Shown one piece after another: positions 54,389-62,593 of a stretch of 64,000 nucleotides of DNA. Position 1 is the first letter of the stretch; each line of letters begins with the position of its first letter. Below the pieces are notes generated by a model, which was given only the letters and a program-made list of their open reading frames with translations, had not been told where the DNA came from and did not search any database. Source of the DNA: Eubacterium sp. (lineage in GTDB: Bacteria > Bacillota > Clostridia > Oscillospirales > Acutalibacteraceae); the NCBI GenBank assembly GCA_014465955.1, contig JACTVT010000001.1, positions 25,578 through 89,577 on the forward strand, read 5' to 3'. The position numbers and the translations under genes are program-made.

Positions 54389-55015
54389 ATGGCAAGATAT
54401 ACAGGACCTGCTTGTAAACTTTGCCGCCGTGAAGGAAAGAAACTTTTCCTTAAAGGTGACAGATGTTACACAAATAAATGTGCAATTGAGCGTCGTTCAT
54501 ATGCACCTGGTCAGCACGGTCAGAACCGTAAAAAGACTTCTGAATATGGTCTTCAGCTTCGTGCAAAACAGTCAGCACGCCGCTACTATGGCATAGCAGA
54601 AAGTCAGTTTCACAAATATTTCCTTATGGCTGAGAGAAAGGCCGGCGTAACCGGTACCAATCTTCTTCAGATTTGTGAAAGTCGTTTAGATAATGTAGTT
54701 TACGAGGCTGGATTTGCAAGTTCAAGAGCACAGGCTCGTCAGCTTGTAAACCATGCTCACTTCACTGTAAATGGCACTAAGGTAGATATTCCGTCTTACC
54801 TTCTTACTGCCGGTGATGTTGTTGCTGTTAAAGAAACAAGCAAATCAACAGATGAATTCAAAACCCTTGTTGAAACAAACGGCTCACGCCCGGTTCCAAT
54901 GTGGCTCGAAGCAAACAAAGATGCAATGGAAGTTAAGATTATGAGAACTCCTGAGAGAGAAGAAATCGCAACTCCAGTTGAAGAGCACTTAATCGTCGAA
55001 TTCTATTCTAAATAA
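54389..55015 (+). CDS. rpsD: 30S ribosomal protein S4 (zinc-binding form)
   Basis: A 208-aa S4, a primary 16S rRNA binder. It keeps the zinc-type N-terminus with Cys9, Cys12, Cys26 and Cys31 and has the S4 RNA-binding domain ([20 protein letters not shown]). It lies inside the alpha operon; B. subtilis has rpsD elsewhere, while Clostridia commonly keep it here. It precedes rpoA by 55 nt. Confidence 0.97.
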   Translation: MARYTGPACKLCRREGKKLFLKGDRCYTNKCAIERRSYAPGQHGQNRKKTSEYGLQLRAKQSARRYYGIAESQFHKYFLMAERKAGVTGTNLLQICESRLDNVVYEAGFASSRAQARQLVNHAHFTVNGTKVDIPSYLLTAGDVVAVKETSKSTDEFKTLVETNGSRPVPMWLEANKDAMEVKIMRTPEREEIATPVEEHLIVEFYSK

Positions 55016-55070
55016 TAGTTGATCATTTCTTTTATTTAGTGCAACAAAATATTTTTTAGGAGGCTTTTAA

Positions 55071-56027
55071 ATGATTGAAATTGATAAGCCTAATATCGAG
55101 ATTGTAGATTTATCTACCCAGGGAAGCAGAAGTGTAGGTAAGTTTGTTGTAGAACCTCTTGAAAGAGGTTTCGGCACAACTCTTGGTAACGGAATGAGAA
55201 GAGTTCTTTTATCTTCACTTCCCGGCTACGCTATCACATCTGTAAAAATCGATGGTGTTTTACACGAATTTTCTACAATTCCTCATGTTAAAGAAGATGT
55301 TACGGAGATTGTTCTTAATCTTAAAAATGTAATTCTTAAAATACATGATGATGCTGCAAAAACGCTTTATATCAAAGCAAGCGGTCAGGGCGAAATCACT
55401 GCCGGTGATATCGAACACAGTTCCGATGTTGAAATACTGAACCCTGAACTTCATATTGCTTACCTTGATGAAGGTGCAGAAGTAATTATGGAACTGACTG
55501 CTGACGGCGGCAGAGGATATGTCCCTTGTGATCGCAATAAGCAGATTATGGATTTGCCAATCGGCACAATTGCTATTGACTCAATCTATACTCCTGTTCT
55601 TAAAGTAAATTACACTGTAGAAAATACCCGTGTAGGTCAGCAGACAGACCTTGATAAACTTATTCTTGATGTTGAAACAGACGGAACTATTCCGGCAGAT
55701 GAAGCAGTTTCACTGGCTGCTAAAATCCTTAACGATCACCTTAAACTTTTTGTAGACCTTTCTGAAGAAGTAAGCAACAAAGAGATTATGGTTGAAAAGG
55801 ATGATGACGGTAAAGAAAAGGTTCTCGAAATGACTATCGAAGAACTTGATCTTTCAGTTCGTTCATTTAACTGCTTGAAGAGAGCAGGTATCAATACAGT
55901 TGAAGATTTAATCGGTAAATCTGAAGAAGATATGATGAAAGTCAGAAATCTTGGAAGGAAGAGCCTTGACGAAGTTATCGCAAAACTTTCTTCACTCGGA
56001 TTCGGACTTAGTCATGAAGAGGACTAA
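55071..56027 (+). CDS. rpoA: DNA-directed RNA polymerase alpha subunit
   Basis: A 318-aa alpha subunit with an N-terminal assembly domain ([20 protein letters not shown]) and a C-terminal UP-element/activator-binding domain ([20 protein letters not shown] and [14 protein letters not shown]). A TTAGGAGG site precedes the ATG. The UP-like tracts before the rpsJ promoter would be read by this domain. Confidence 0.98.
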   Translation: MIEIDKPNIEIVDLSTQGSRSVGKFVVEPLERGFGTTLGNGMRRVLLSSLPGYAITSVKIDGVLHEFSTIPHVKEDVTEIVLNLKNVILKIHDDAAKTLYIKASGQGEITAGDIEHSSDVEILNPELHIAYLDEGAEVIMELTADGGRGYVPCDRNKQIMDLPIGTIAIDSIYTPVLKVNYTVENTRVGQQTDLDKLILDVETDGTIPADEAVSLAAKILNDHLKLFVDLSEEVSNKEIMVEKDDDGKEKVLEMTIEELDLSVRSFNCLKRAGINTVEDLIGKSEEDMMKVRNLGRKSLDEVIAKLSSLGFGLSHEED

Positions 56028-56041
56028 AGGAGGGAATTTCT

Positions 56042-56383
56042 ATGCCAGGTACCAGAAAATTGGGCAGAACTACTGATCACAGAAAAGCAATGCTCAGAGG
56101 AATGGTAACTTTACTTTTATCAAACGGCAAGATGGAAACAACCGTTACAAGAGCAAAGGAAGTTCGCCCTATGGCTGAGAAAATGATTACTCTCGCCAAA
56201 GAGAACACCCTTCATTCAAGAAGACAGGTTCTTGCTTATGTTACTAAGGAAGATACCGTTAAGAAACTTTTTGATGAAATCGCTCCAAAGTATGCAGACA
56301 GAAACGGTGGTTACACTCGTATTATCAAAACAGGCCCTCGTCGTGGTGACGCTGCAGAAATGTGCATCATTGAGCTTGTATAA
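56042..56383 (+). CDS. rplQ: 50S ribosomal protein L17
   Basis: A 113-aa last protein of the superoperon. [19 protein letters not shown] and the [14 protein letters not shown] segment are typical, and the length is that of the short L17 core. A strong terminator 21 nt downstream ends the operon. Confidence 0.98.
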   Translation: MPGTRKLGRTTDHRKAMLRGMVTLLLSNGKMETTVTRAKEVRPMAEKMITLAKENTLHSRRQVLAYVTKEDTVKKLFDEIAPKYADRNGGYTRIIKTGPRRGDAAEMCIIELV

Positions 56384-56404
56384 GATAATGGCTTTATAAA
56401 TCAG

Positions 56405-56433
56405 GGAGGCAGTTTTTACTGCCTCCTTTTTTT
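56405..56433 (+). terminator. Intrinsic terminator of the S10-spc-alpha operon
   Basis: GGAGGCAGT, loop TTTT and ACTGCCTCC make a perfect 9-bp GC-rich stem followed by seven T. The 322-nt gap to the next gene (56384-56705) holds this terminator, two repeats and one promoter. Confidence 0.95.
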
Positions 56434-56449
56434 GTTTGAATTATAATAT

Positions 56450-56477
56450 TGTAGGGGAGGGTCTCTGTGCCCTCCCG
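56450..56477 (+). repeat. Dispersed palindromic repeat, GAGGG-core
   Basis: TGTAGGGGAGGG, TCTCTGTG, CCCTCCCG, identical in sequence to the 24887 copy. It lies 17 nt after the terminator T-run. Confidence 0.82.
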
Positions 56478-56520
56478 TTTTGATGGTTCTATACACAAAA
56501 CTTAAATGTTATAATAATTT

Positions 56521-56609
56521 CGTAGGGGGCGGTGGTCTCGCCTGTCGGCTTGGTCGGTGCTTCTGCGTTGCAGAGGTGTCCGTCGGACACCCGCACCCGC
56601 ACCCCGCCG
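56521..56609 (+). repeat. 89-bp composite palindromic repeat, copy 2
   Basis: Starts CGTAGGGGGCGGTGG and ends CACCCCGCCG; it aligns without gaps to 10245-10333 with 9 differences in 89 positions. The internal hairpin GGTGTCCG-T-CGGACACC stays paired although three of its bases differ from copy 1. Confidence 0.82.
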
Positions 56610-56651
56610 CTATGCTTCTGTCACTGATATTCCGTTTAAAAATTTCGATGT

Positions 56652-56680
56652 TTGACTTGAGTTTACCATTGTGATATATT
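56652..56680 (+). promoter_or_regulatory. Sigma-A promoter of the GNAT acetyltransferase gene
   Basis: TTGACT (56652-56657) and TATATT (56675-56680) with a 17-nt spacer. AGGAGAG follows 7 nt before the GTG start. Confidence 0.8.
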
Positions 56681-56705
56681 AAATGAAAATGTGAGGAGAG
56701 ATAGT

Positions 56706-57188
56706 GTGAAAAATCACGCGGAACAGATTATTATGATAAGATTGGCGACCGTTGACGATTTAAAAGATGTATGCAGAATCGTTGTTTCTTCAATTGAAGT
56801 TGTTTATCCGAAGTATTATCCGACAGGTGCTGTGGATTTATATCTTAATTATCATAATCCCGACAATATAAAAAATGATATAACTGAAAATAAGGTTTAT
56901 ATAATTTGCGATAATGGTTTAGTAATCGGTACTGTTACAATTTCCGAAAATGATATTTCAAGACTTTATGTTGACCCCGATTATCAAAAGCAAGGCTATG
57001 GCACGTTACTTCTTGAGTTTGCCGAAAAAATGATTTCTGAAAAATATGACTGCGCAGTTCTTGACTGTTCTTTGCCTGCGAAAAGTCTTTATCTTAAAAG
57101 AGGTTATAAAGAAATCAATTATAATTTTATTAAAGCAGACAACGGCGATTTTCTTTGTTATGACACAATGGAAAAACTGTTGGTTTAA
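56706..57188 (+). CDS. GNAT-family N-acetyltransferase
   Basis: A 160-aa protein with the GNAT fold: N-terminal IRLATVDDLKDVCRIV, the central strand ISRLYVDPDYQKQGYG and the acetyl-CoA-binding loop QKQGYGTLLLEF (Q/RxxGxG/A pattern). The acceptor substrate is unknown. The GTG at 56706 has AGGAGAG upstream; the ATG at 56733 (MIRLATVDDL) is the alternative start and would also give a complete domain. It is monocistronic with its own promoter. Confidence 0.85.
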   Translation: MKNHAEQIIMIRLATVDDLKDVCRIVVSSIEVVYPKYYPTGAVDLYLNYHNPDNIKNDITENKVYIICDNGLVIGTVTISENDISRLYVDPDYQKQGYGTLLLEFAEKMISEKYDCAVLDCSLPAKSLYLKRGYKEINYNFIKADNGDFLCYDTMEKLLV

Positions 57189-57227
57189 TTGAGATTATGT
57201 TTATTTCCTGTTCTTTTTTATATGTTC

Positions 57228-57256
57228 TTGTATTCATTGTTTATTTATGTTATAGT
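57228..57256 (+). promoter_or_regulatory. Sigma-A promoter of the GPH symporter gene
   Basis: TTGTAT (57228-57233) and TATAGT (57251-57256) with a 17-nt spacer, in the 113-nt gap before the symporter. Confidence 0.72.
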
Positions 57257-57301
57257 AATAATGCAGTTGTTTTATTTTGATAATTGCAAAGGGGTAAAAT
57301 T

Positions 57302-58792
57302 ATGAATACGGTTCAGGAAAAAAATTATGTTTCCAAAAAGGAAATGAGTAATTTCATTTTCGGCCTGTGCGGTCAGAATATGGTTTACTCGCTTATCGGC
57401 GCATCTTTCTTTACTTATTTTATGACGGATATTGCAATGTTTCCTGCAATTGTTGTGTCTGTTCTGCTCATTGTAATGAAGGTGTGGGATGGTGTAAATG
57501 ACCCGATTGTTGGCTCATACATTGATAAACATTCGTTTAAAAACGGCGAAAAAATGCGCCCGTTTCTGAAATATACGCCGCTTCCTGTGGGTATATTTAC
57601 TGTTCTTCTTTTCCTTGTTTTCACAACAAGAGAAGATCTTTTGTGGCTTCGTGTTGCATATTTTGTTATTATGTATATCTGCTGGGATTTGGCTTATACC
57701 GTGCAGGATGTGAGTATCTGGGGTATTACGGCAGCCGTTTCGCCGAATTCAGCAGAGCGTGACCGATTTGTTCAGTGGGCAAGAACAGTCGGCAGTATTG
57801 TTTACGGCGGATTAAGCGCAGGTATTCCGATGGTGCTTGAAATGATTGCAAACGCCAAGGGCGTAAGTATGCCGTTTATTACATTTGTTTTTGCTCTTAT
57901 TTTCGGCCTCGGCGGTGCAATGATAAGTTACCGCTGTTCTTATGCACAGGAGCGTATTCACGTAAATCAGCAGGAACAGCAGGCAACTCTGCGTGAAAGT
58001 TTTGCTCTTTTGTTCCAGAATAAGATGCTTCTTCTCGTAACGCTTGCAAATCTTTGCGGTGCGCTTGGCTTCGGTGCAAATCTTGTTACATATTTCTTTA
58101 AGTATAAAATTCCTGCCGATTTCCTCGGAAATACGGGACTCGGCTCAATTATCGGTGCGCTTGGATTAACTACAATTTATTTTGCTATGACGGGACTTCC
58201 GAGTTTTATCGGTATGCTCCTTGCCGATAAACTGAAAAAATGGTTCGGCGGTTATGTAAATGTGCTTATTCTGATTCAGGTTACGAATATTATTACAAGA
58301 ATTATTGCATTTTTCATTGGATTTGAGGGAAATAAACTTTGGCTTTCAATGGCAATTATCGGTATTGGCAGTCTGCCGTCAGGTGCATCTTCTATTGCAC
58401 AGACTTCAATTTTCTGCGACAGTATTGATTATATGGAGTGGAAAACGGGAAAGCGCACAGAGGGTATTACTTTCTCAATGCAGACCAGTTTTACAAAAAT
58501 TTCAAGCGGTATAACTGCAGGACTTGCAACTCTTGCACTTTCTGTTCTCGGCTATAAAGCGATTGAAAATGCAGATGTCTATATAGGTACTCAAACTGCT
58601 GCGTTTGATAATTGGATTTGGCCGCTTGTTGTTCTCACTCCTGCAATTGCAAGTGTGCTCTTTATCATTCCGCTGTTATTTATTAATTACACAAAGGAAA
58701 AGCGCGCAGTTGTTGAGTCAGACTTGCAGGCAAGACGTGAGGGCAGGGAAGAATCAGGTACTTCGCCTTACGCGCAGATAAATAATAATTAA
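57302..58792 (+). CDS. GPH-family (MelB-like) sugar:cation symporter
   Basis: A 496-aa integral membrane protein with about 12 helices. The GPH pattern is visible: an N-terminal FIFGLCGQNMVYSLIGASFF, the MKVWDGVNDPIVGSYIDKHS loop with its charged residues, and SIFCDSIDYMEWKTGKRTEG late in the protein. Such carriers bring in glycosides or hexuronides with sodium or protons. The sugar is unknown because no glycoside hydrolase is adjacent. The ATG at 57302 has AAAGGGG upstream; an in-frame start 18 nt earlier lacks a site. Confidence 0.9.
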   Translation: MNTVQEKNYVSKKEMSNFIFGLCGQNMVYSLIGASFFTYFMTDIAMFPAIVVSVLLIVMKVWDGVNDPIVGSYIDKHSFKNGEKMRPFLKYTPLPVGIFTVLLFLVFTTREDLLWLRVAYFVIMYICWDLAYTVQDVSIWGITAAVSPNSAERDRFVQWARTVGSIVYGGLSAGIPMVLEMIANAKGVSMPFITFVFALIFGLGGAMISYRCSYAQERIHVNQQEQQATLRESFALLFQNKMLLLVTLANLCGALGFGANLVTYFFKYKIPADFLGNTGLGSIIGALGLTTIYFAMTGLPSFIGMLLADKLKKWFGGYVNVLILIQVTNIITRIIAFFIGFEGNKLWLSMAIIGIGSLPSGASSIAQTSIFCDSIDYMEWKTGKRTEGITFSMQTSFTKISSGITAGLATLALSVLGYKAIENADVYIGTQTAAFDNWIWPLVVLTPAIASVLFIIPLLFINYTKEKRAVVESDLQARREGREESGTSPYAQINNN

Positions 58793-58800
58793 ATTTTAAT

Positions 58801-58824
58801 GGGGGCGATTTTTATCGTCCCTGT
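58801..58824 (+). terminator. Hairpin after the symporter gene
   Basis: GGGGGCGAT, TTTT and ATCGTCCC form an imperfect stem. The minus strand begins TACAGGGACGAT, resembling a divergent, inverted member of the TGTAGGG repeat family. There is no long T-run, so terminator strength is uncertain. Confidence 0.5.
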
Positions 58825-58847
58825 AGTATTTATATTAAGGTGATAAT

Positions 58848-59468
58848 ATGAAGAAAAATGAAAAATGGCTTGAATGGGCAGTAGAACTGCAAAGTCTTGC
58901 GCAGGCAGGTCTGTATTACGGAAAAGATATTTTTGATAAAGAACGTTATGAAAGAATAAGAGATATTGCATCTGAAATGGTTGCTTATAAAACCGATATT
59001 TCGTCTGATAAAGTCAAAGATTTGTTTTGCTGTGAAACAGGTTATCAGACTCCTAAACTCGATTCACGTGCGGCAATATTCAAGGGCGATAAAATTCTTC
59101 TTGTTCAGGAGAAAAACGGCAGGTGGTCTTTGCCCGGTGGTTGGGTTGATGTTAACATTTCCGTAAAAGAGAATGTTATTAAAGAAGTTAAGGAAGAAGC
59201 AGGTCTTGACGTAACTGCCGATATGGTTATTGCCGTACAGGACAGGGAAAAGCATAATCTTCCCGTTTATGCTTATAAAGTGTGTAAAATTTTTGTGCTG
59301 TGCTCGGTTATCGGCGGTGAATTTGAAGAAAACTCGGAAACTGTTCAGAGTGATTATTTCGGTATTGATGAACTTCCGGAACTGTCATTGGAAAAGAATA
59401 ATGAGGAGCAGATAAAAATGTGTTTTGACGCTTATTATTCAGATAATTGGAAAACTTATTTGGATTAA
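58848..59468 (+). CDS. Nudix hydrolase with N-terminal NUDIX_N-type domain
   Basis: A 206-aa protein. Residues 1-65 form a helical domain as in PF12535 proteins (WLEWAVELQSLAQAGLYYGKD) and residues 70-200 a Nudix domain (RAAIFKGDKILLVQEKNGRW and GGWVDVN). The Nudix box is atypical: the Glu expected at position 104 is Ile and the Arg at 112 is Lys, while Glu113, Glu116 and Glu117 remain. Homologues hydrolyse nucleoside diphosphate derivatives such as ADP-ribose or CDP-choline; the substrate here is unknown. An AAGGTGAT site precedes the ATG. Confidence 0.87.
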   Translation: MKKNEKWLEWAVELQSLAQAGLYYGKDIFDKERYERIRDIASEMVAYKTDISSDKVKDLFCCETGYQTPKLDSRAAIFKGDKILLVQEKNGRWSLPGGWVDVNISVKENVIKEVKEEAGLDVTADMVIAVQDREKHNLPVYAYKVCKIFVLCSVIGGEFEENSETVQSDYFGIDELPELSLEKNNEEQIKMCFDAYYSDNWKTYLD

Positions 59469-59522
59469 ACATTTTAACTAAATTTCTTGTTTAATTCTTA
59501 CTGCTTTTTTCTTTGTAATCTA

Positions 59523-59551
59523 TTGAAAAAAAAGGCAGTATATTGTAAAAT
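59523..59551 (+). promoter_or_regulatory. Sigma-A promoter of the purE operon
   Basis: TTGAAA (59523-59528) and TAAAAT (59546-59551) with a 17-nt spacer, 41 nt before the purE ATG. The leader is too short for a purine riboswitch, and none was recognised. Confidence 0.72.
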
Positions 59552-59592
59552 ATTTAAAACGATTTTAGTTTAATTTATCTTGGAGGTTAAGT

Positions 59593-60090
59593 ATGAAAAA
59601 GGTTGCAATCATTATGGGTTCTGACAGCGATTTGCCAATCGTAACCCCTGCAATTAAACAGTTAAAGGAACTCGGCATTGAAACCGAGGTAAGAGTTATG
59701 AGTGCCCACAGAACACCGAAAGAGGCACAGGCTTTTTCCGAAAATGCTATTGAAAACGGTTTCGGCGTAATTATTGCCGCAGCCGGTATGGCGGCTCATC
59801 TCGGCGGAGTTCTTGCCGCATCAACTACACTTCCCGTTATCGGAATTCCCTGTTCGGCAAAGGTGCTTGACGGTATGGATGCTATGCTCGCAACTGTTAT
59901 GATGCCTCCCGGAATCCCTGTTGCCACAGTCGGCGTGAACGCAGCAAAAAATGCAGCACTTCTTGCCGCTGAAATTCTTGCTGTTTCCGACAGTGAACTT
60001 TCTCAGAAGTTGATTGAAATGAGAGCCGATATGGCACAGGCAGTTATTGAAAAGGATAAAGCACTTCAGGAAAAAATTAAAGAAATTTAA
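59593..60090 (+). CDS. purE: N5-carboxyaminoimidazole ribonucleotide mutase (class I PurE)
   Basis: A 165-aa octameric mutase that moves the carboxyl group of N5-CAIR to make CAIR in purine synthesis. GSDSDLPIV, the catalytic-region MSAHRTP and [14 protein letters not shown] identify it. Class I PurE normally needs PurK; purK is not in the window, so either it lies elsewhere or bicarbonate supply suffices. It leads the pur operon, with GGAGG upstream and purM 12 nt downstream. Confidence 0.96.
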   Translation: MKKVAIIMGSDSDLPIVTPAIKQLKELGIETEVRVMSAHRTPKEAQAFSENAIENGFGVIIAAAGMAAHLGGVLAASTTLPVIGIPCSAKVLDGMDAMLATVMMPPGIPVATVGVNAAKNAALLAAEILAVSDSELSQKLIEMRADMAQAVIEKDKALQEKIKEI

Positions 60091-60102
60091 GAGGACAGAA
60101 TT

Positions 60103-61140
60103 ATGGAAAAAAGTTTCAGCAAAAGTTACGCTGACGCAGGCGTTGATGTTACAGCAGGCTATGAGTCGGTAGAACTTATTAAATCACATGTGAAAAGAAC
60201 AACTATTCCCGGCGTTATCGGCGGTATAGGCGGTTTCGGCGGTATGTTTGAAATTGCTGCAAAAGAGTATAAAAATCCTGTTCTTGTCAGCGGAACAGAC
60301 GGTGTAGGCACAAAACTTAAACTTGCTTTTCTTATGGACAAGCATGATACAATAGGTATCGACTGCGTTGCAATGTGCGTAAATGACGTTGCATGCAGCG
60401 GTGCAAAGCCTCTGTTTTTCCTTGATTATATTGCCTGCGGCAAGAATTATCCTGAGAAAATAGAGCAGATTGTTAAAGGCGTTGCAGAAGGCTGCGTTCA
60501 GGCAGGATGTGCTCTTGTAGGCGGTGAAACTGCCGAGCACCCGGGTCTTATGCCTGATGAGGATTATGATCTTGCAGGCTTTACTGTTGGTATCGGTGAT
60601 AAGGACAAACTTGTTTCGGGCGAAAATCTTAAGGCAGGCGATGCGCTTATCGCAGTTGCATCGTCAGGTGTTCATTCAAACGGCTTTTCACTTGTTCGCA
60701 AAGTGTTTGACATCAACGAAAAAACTATTAATAATAAGTATGACGAACTTGATACAACTCTCGGTGAAGAACTTCTTACTCCTACAAGAATTTATGTTAA
60801 GCCTCTTCTTGCACTTATGGAAAAGGTTAACGTAAATGCTATTTCTCATATAACAGGCGGCGGTTTTTATGAAAATGTGCCGAGAATGCTCAATGATGAT
60901 ACGCTTGCAGTAATTGAAAAGGATAAGTGCTTTAAAAAGCCGATTTTCGATTTGATTCAGCGAGTAGGCAATATTCCTGAAAGAGATATGTATAACACAT
61001 TCAATATGGGCAACGGTCTTATTATTGCCGTTGATTCCGATAAAGCAGATGAGGCAGTAAGAATTCTTAATGCTTCGGGCGAGCAGGCAGCAGTAGTCGG
61101 CGAAATCAGAAACGGCGAAAAGGGCGTGGATCTGGTATGA
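60103..61140 (+). CDS. purM: Phosphoribosylformylglycinamidine cyclo-ligase
   Basis: A 345-aa AIR synthetase that closes the imidazole ring using [23 protein letters not shown] at the N-terminus, [32 protein letters not shown] and [12 protein letters not shown] are typical. Its stop overlaps the purN start (ATGATG), so the two are translationally coupled. Confidence 0.97.
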   Translation: MEKSFSKSYADAGVDVTAGYESVELIKSHVKRTTIPGVIGGIGGFGGMFEIAAKEYKNPVLVSGTDGVGTKLKLAFLMDKHDTIGIDCVAMCVNDVACSGAKPLFFLDYIACGKNYPEKIEQIVKGVAEGCVQAGCALVGGETAEHPGLMPDEDYDLAGFTVGIGDKDKLVSGENLKAGDALIAVASSGVHSNGFSLVRKVFDINEKTINNKYDELDTTLGEELLTPTRIYVKPLLALMEKVNVNAISHITGGGFYENVPRMLNDDTLAVIEKDKCFKKPIFDLIQRVGNIPERDMYNTFNMGNGLIIAVDSDKADEAVRILNASGEQAAVVGEIRNGEKGVDLV

Positions 61141-61760
61141 TGAACATAGCAGTGCTCGTTTCGGGCGGCGGAACAAATCTTCAGGCGCTTATTGATGCTC
61201 AGAAAAACGGCGAAATCAAAAACGGCAGAATTACCTGTGTTATTTCGTCAAAAGACGGCGTTTACGCTCTTGAAAGAGCAAAGAAAAATGATATCAAAAC
61301 ACGTGTTATTCCACGTGCCGAATATGCAGATGTCAAATCATACACAAAAGCAGTAACAGACGCTTTGCTTGAAGAAAAGGCAGACCTTGTTGTTTATGCA
61401 GGTTTTATGACAATTCTTGATGAGCAGATAGTAAAGGCTTTTCCGCTTAAAATGATGAATGTGCATCCTGCACTTATTCCTTCCTTCTGCGGCAAGGGTT
61501 ATTACGGACTTCATGTTCACGAGGCAGTTCTTGCAAGCGGTGTTAAGGTAACGGGCGCAACCGTTCATTTCGTAACAGAGGAATGTGACGGCGGACCGAT
61601 TATTCTGCAGAAATGCGCCGAAGTTAAAAACGGAGATACGCCTGAAATTCTGCAAAAACGTGTTATGGAGCAGTGCGAGTGGAAAATTCTTCCGCAGGCT
61701 GTGTCACTGTTCTGCGACGGCAGAATTAAGGTTGACGGTAAAATTGCAACAGTAGAATAG
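61137..61760 (+). CDS. purN: Phosphoribosylglycinamide formyltransferase
   Basis: A 207-aa folate-dependent GAR transformylase. [16 protein letters not shown] at the N-terminus and the catalytic segment [18 protein letters not shown] (Asn-His pair), followed by [17 protein letters not shown], are diagnostic. The ATG at 61137 overlaps the end of purM; an ATG at 61140 is also possible and removes one Met. Confidence 0.97.
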   Translation: MMNIAVLVSGGGTNLQALIDAQKNGEIKNGRITCVISSKDGVYALERAKKNDIKTRVIPRAEYADVKSYTKAVTDALLEEKADLVVYAGFMTILDEQIVKAFPLKMMNVHPALIPSFCGKGYYGLHVHEAVLASGVKVTGATVHFVTEECDGGPIILQKCAEVKNGDTPEILQKRVMEQCEWKILPQAVSLFCDGRIKVDGKIATVE

Positions 61761-61801
61761 TGTAAAGAATCACACTGTTCATATAATAATGAGGTATAAA
61801 T

Positions 61802-62503
61802 ATGGAAATCACTACTCTTGAAAAGGAACTCAGCACGAATTCATACCCCGGCAGAGGTATTGTGCTCGGTAAATCAAAAGACGGCAAAAGCGCTGTAATT
61901 GCCTACTTCATTATGGGCAGAAGCGAAAACAGCAGAAACAGAATTTTTGAAGAGAATGACCGTGGCGGAATTCGCACAAAGGCATTTGATGAATCAAAGA
62001 TGGTAGACCCGTCACTTATAATTTATAATCCTGTTTTAAAACTTGACGGCAAAACAATCGTTACAAACGGTGATCAGACTGACACAATTTACGATTGTAT
62101 GAAAGACGGTCATTGCTACCGCCACGCACTTTTAACACGCGAGTTTGAGCCTGACGAGCCGAATTATACACCGAGAATTTCAGGTGTTGTAAAGCCGGAC
62201 GGTGATTATGTACTCTCCATTCTTAAGTCAAATATGGGCAAGCCGCAGTGCTTAAGATTTTTCTTTGAATATCCTGCTGAGGCAGGTCTCGGTCACTTTA
62301 TTCACACCTATAAATGCGACGGCAATCCTATTCCGTCATTTGAGGGTGAGCCGACACCTGTTGAGATTGACGGTGATATTGATGCCTTCACAGATATGAT
62401 CTGGGCAAATCTTAATGAAGATAACAAGGTTTCACTTTTTACCCGCTTCATCAATCTTGAAACAGGCCAAGAAGAAACAAGAATCATCAACAAAAACAAA
62501 TAA
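61802..62503 (+). CDS. purO: IMP cyclohydrolase, archaeal PurO type
   Basis: A 233-aa protein with the PurO fold pattern: YPGRGIVLGKSKDGKSAVIA, YFIMGRSENSRNRIF near the N-terminus and PNYTPRISGVV mid-protein. PurO closes the ring of FAICAR to give IMP, the last step of purine synthesis. In most bacteria this is the N-terminal half of bifunctional PurH. Here a stand-alone PurO sits at the purH position between purN and purD, so AICAR transformylase must be encoded separately. The start has GAGGTATAAAT upstream. Confidence 0.88.
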   Translation: MEITTLEKELSTNSYPGRGIVLGKSKDGKSAVIAYFIMGRSENSRNRIFEENDRGGIRTKAFDESKMVDPSLIIYNPVLKLDGKTIVTNGDQTDTIYDCMKDGHCYRHALLTREFEPDEPNYTPRISGVVKPDGDYVLSILKSNMGKPQCLRFFFEYPAEAGLGHFIHTYKCDGNPIPSFEGEPTPVEIDGDIDAFTDMIWANLNEDNKVSLFTRFINLETGQEETRIINKNK

Positions 62504-62537
62504 TTTATCATACGTGATGATATTTGTATTGTTACTT

Positions 62538-62565
62538 CGTAGGGTGCGGCGTCCTCGACGCACCG
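62538..62565 (+). repeat. Dispersed palindromic repeat, TGCGGCG-core variant
   Basis: CGTAGGGTGCGGCG, TCCT, CGACGCACCG. It is closely related to the hisA-end copy (4777), with arms TGCGKCG/CGMCGCA. It lies in the purO-purD gap. Confidence 0.75.
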
Positions 62566-62593
62566 TTACTTACACACAATAAAGGAGAATACT

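Noticed and set aside
59469..59592. Purine riboswitch before purE
   Set aside because: The promoter leaves only about 35-40 nt of leader and the conserved three-way junction sequences are absent.
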